5,945 nt of DNA, taken from the NCBI GenBank assembly GCA_051000395.1, contig JBPCOI010000086.1, positions 1 to 5,945 of the forward strand, given 5' to 3'. The DNA is from JBPCOI01 sp051000395. Lineage in GTDB: Bacteria > Actinomycetota > Actinomycetes > Mycobacteriales > Jatrophihabitantaceae. Of this stretch, positions 5,695 to 5,945 are shown in pieces. Under the pieces are notes generated by a model, which worked only from the letters and a program-made list of their open reading frames with translations, was not told the DNA's origin and did not search any database. The number at the start of each line of letters is the position of its first letter. Within the stretch, counting starts at the first letter, position 1. A program made the position numbers and the translations under genes.

Positions 5695-5698
5695 ACTC

Positions 5699-5845
5699 AT
5701 GGAACGGTCCCTGATGATCAGCCTCGTCGAGCAGCACCTGAAAGCGGAAGGCGCGGGCGACATTGAAGGCGCGGCCGCTGTCTATACCGACGACATCGTC
5801 CACGACGACGTTGGCATGCCTGGAGGCTTATTCATAAGCCCATAG
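5699..5845 (+). pseudogene. truncated SnoaL/NTF2-like protein, 5' part only
   Basis: The 48-codon frame begins MERSLMISLVEQHLKAEGAG and continues through DIEGAAAVYTDDIVHDDVGMPGG, which matches the opening helix and the VYxDDIxHD segment of SnoaL-like (nuclear transport factor 2 fold) proteins. These usually run 110-150 residues and continue with a G-P-x-x-G-K-type stretch after this point. Here the frame instead reads LFISP and stops at TAG 5843-5845. No other forward frame continues the family, so a simple frameshift does not explain it; the homology seems to end near 5824, where a palindrome and lower GC begin. It is divergent from, and probably controlled by, the TetR gene. A tiny functional protein is unlikely. 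Family assignment is by eye from a short segment. Confidence 0.6.
5825..5840. repeat. 16-bp inverted repeat at a possible insertion junction
   Basis: GGCTTAT-TC-ATAAGCC is a perfect 7-bp inverted repeat with a 2-bp centre. It lies exactly where SnoaL-like homology stops and GC falls from about 63% (5701-5820) to about 50% (5821-5945). It may be the end of a mobile element or an integration site; the other end lies outside the window. Confidence 0.45.
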
Positions 5846-5944
5846 TCGGGAATGCTGTGGCGTGAATTCGTCGCTACCCGAGCGCCAGTAAAGAATATCT
5901 ATCAATTCAGCAAGGAGCGCGTGTTGCGCTCGAAATACAACAGC
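5828..5944 (-). CDS. possible 3' end of a foreign gene, unrecognised
   Basis: On the minus strand a frame enters from beyond the window and stays open for 38 codons, ending at TAA (5828-5830) inside the inverted repeat. The visible C-terminus contains HALLAELIDILYWRSGSDEF and ends SRLWAYE, which looks like a real amphipathic helix and tail. I recognise no family. The same codon register on the plus strand is also open from an ATG at 5852 (MLWREFVATRAPVKN...) to the window edge, so the strand is uncertain: GC3 is about 63% on plus and 47% on minus. A GAGCGC-GTGTT-GCGCTC hairpin lies at 5915-5931. Confidence 0.3.
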   Translation of the reverse strand, partial: AVVFRAQHALLAELIDILYWRSGSDEFTPQHSRLWAYE

Positions 5945-5945
5945 T

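Noticed and set aside
5711..5721. CTGAT-G-ATCAG inverted repeat resembling a second operator
   Set aside because: It lies inside ordinary codons of the SnoaL-like gene and its half-site differs from the candidate operator at 5631-5644.
5635..5763. N-terminal extension of the TetR protein by 43 residues
   Set aside because: It would overlap the divergent promoter and the SnoaL-like start, and its composition does not match TetR N-termini.

Overview
The window is high-GC DNA with short intergenic gaps and many GTG/CTG-rich codons. Together with the gene types (a Gly/Ser/Tyr-rich TIR protein, actinobacterial-style GNATs and a TetR regulator), this points to an Actinomycetota chromosome, most likely Mycobacteriales (Mycobacterium/Nocardia/Rhodococcus-like). 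The genus cannot be fixed from sequence reading alone. GC falls from about 63% to about 50% near position 5825, suggesting a junction with foreign DNA.

Layout from left to right. (1) 14-760 (+): a TIR-domain protein with an N-terminal Cys/His motif and a low-complexity linker; its putative NADase glutamate is present. (2) 842-1402 (-): a canonical GNAT acetyltransferase, convergent with the TIR gene. (3) 1543-2277 (+): a divergently oriented protein that looks like a degenerate GNAT-fold enzyme. (4) 2278-2772: a 495-bp stretch without a confident gene. It carries GC-rich hairpins and, at its end, a possible 49-codon hydrophobic ORF whose stop codon overlaps the next ribosome binding site. (5) 2773-3348 and 3432-3986 (+): a bacterioferritin-like ferritin without the haem-ligand methionine, followed by an HHE hemerythrin-like protein. 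Each has a strong ribosome binding site, and together they probably form a two-gene iron/oxygen-handling operon ending in a hairpin at 4061-4075. (6) 4224-4811 (+): an unrecognised all-helical 195-residue protein. (7) 4969-5634 (-): a TetR-family repressor. (8) 5699-5845 (+): the first 48 codons of a SnoaL/NTF2-like protein, cut short where an AT-richer segment begins with a 16-bp near-palindrome. (9) 5828-5945: a segment open in the same codon register on both strands, running off the window.

How the parts relate. The ferritin and hemerythrin are the clearest functional pair, because both bind di-iron centres and fit iron or oxidative-stress management. The TetR gene and the truncated SnoaL-like gene form a divergent pair. 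A good -35/-10 promoter for the rightward gene is overlapped by a 5-4-5 inverted repeat that also covers the repressor's start codon, a plausible autoregulatory operator. The TIR gene may be a defence or NAD-depletion factor, but no sensor partner is visible in the window. I see no CRISPR array, tRNA, rRNA or complete insertion sequence.
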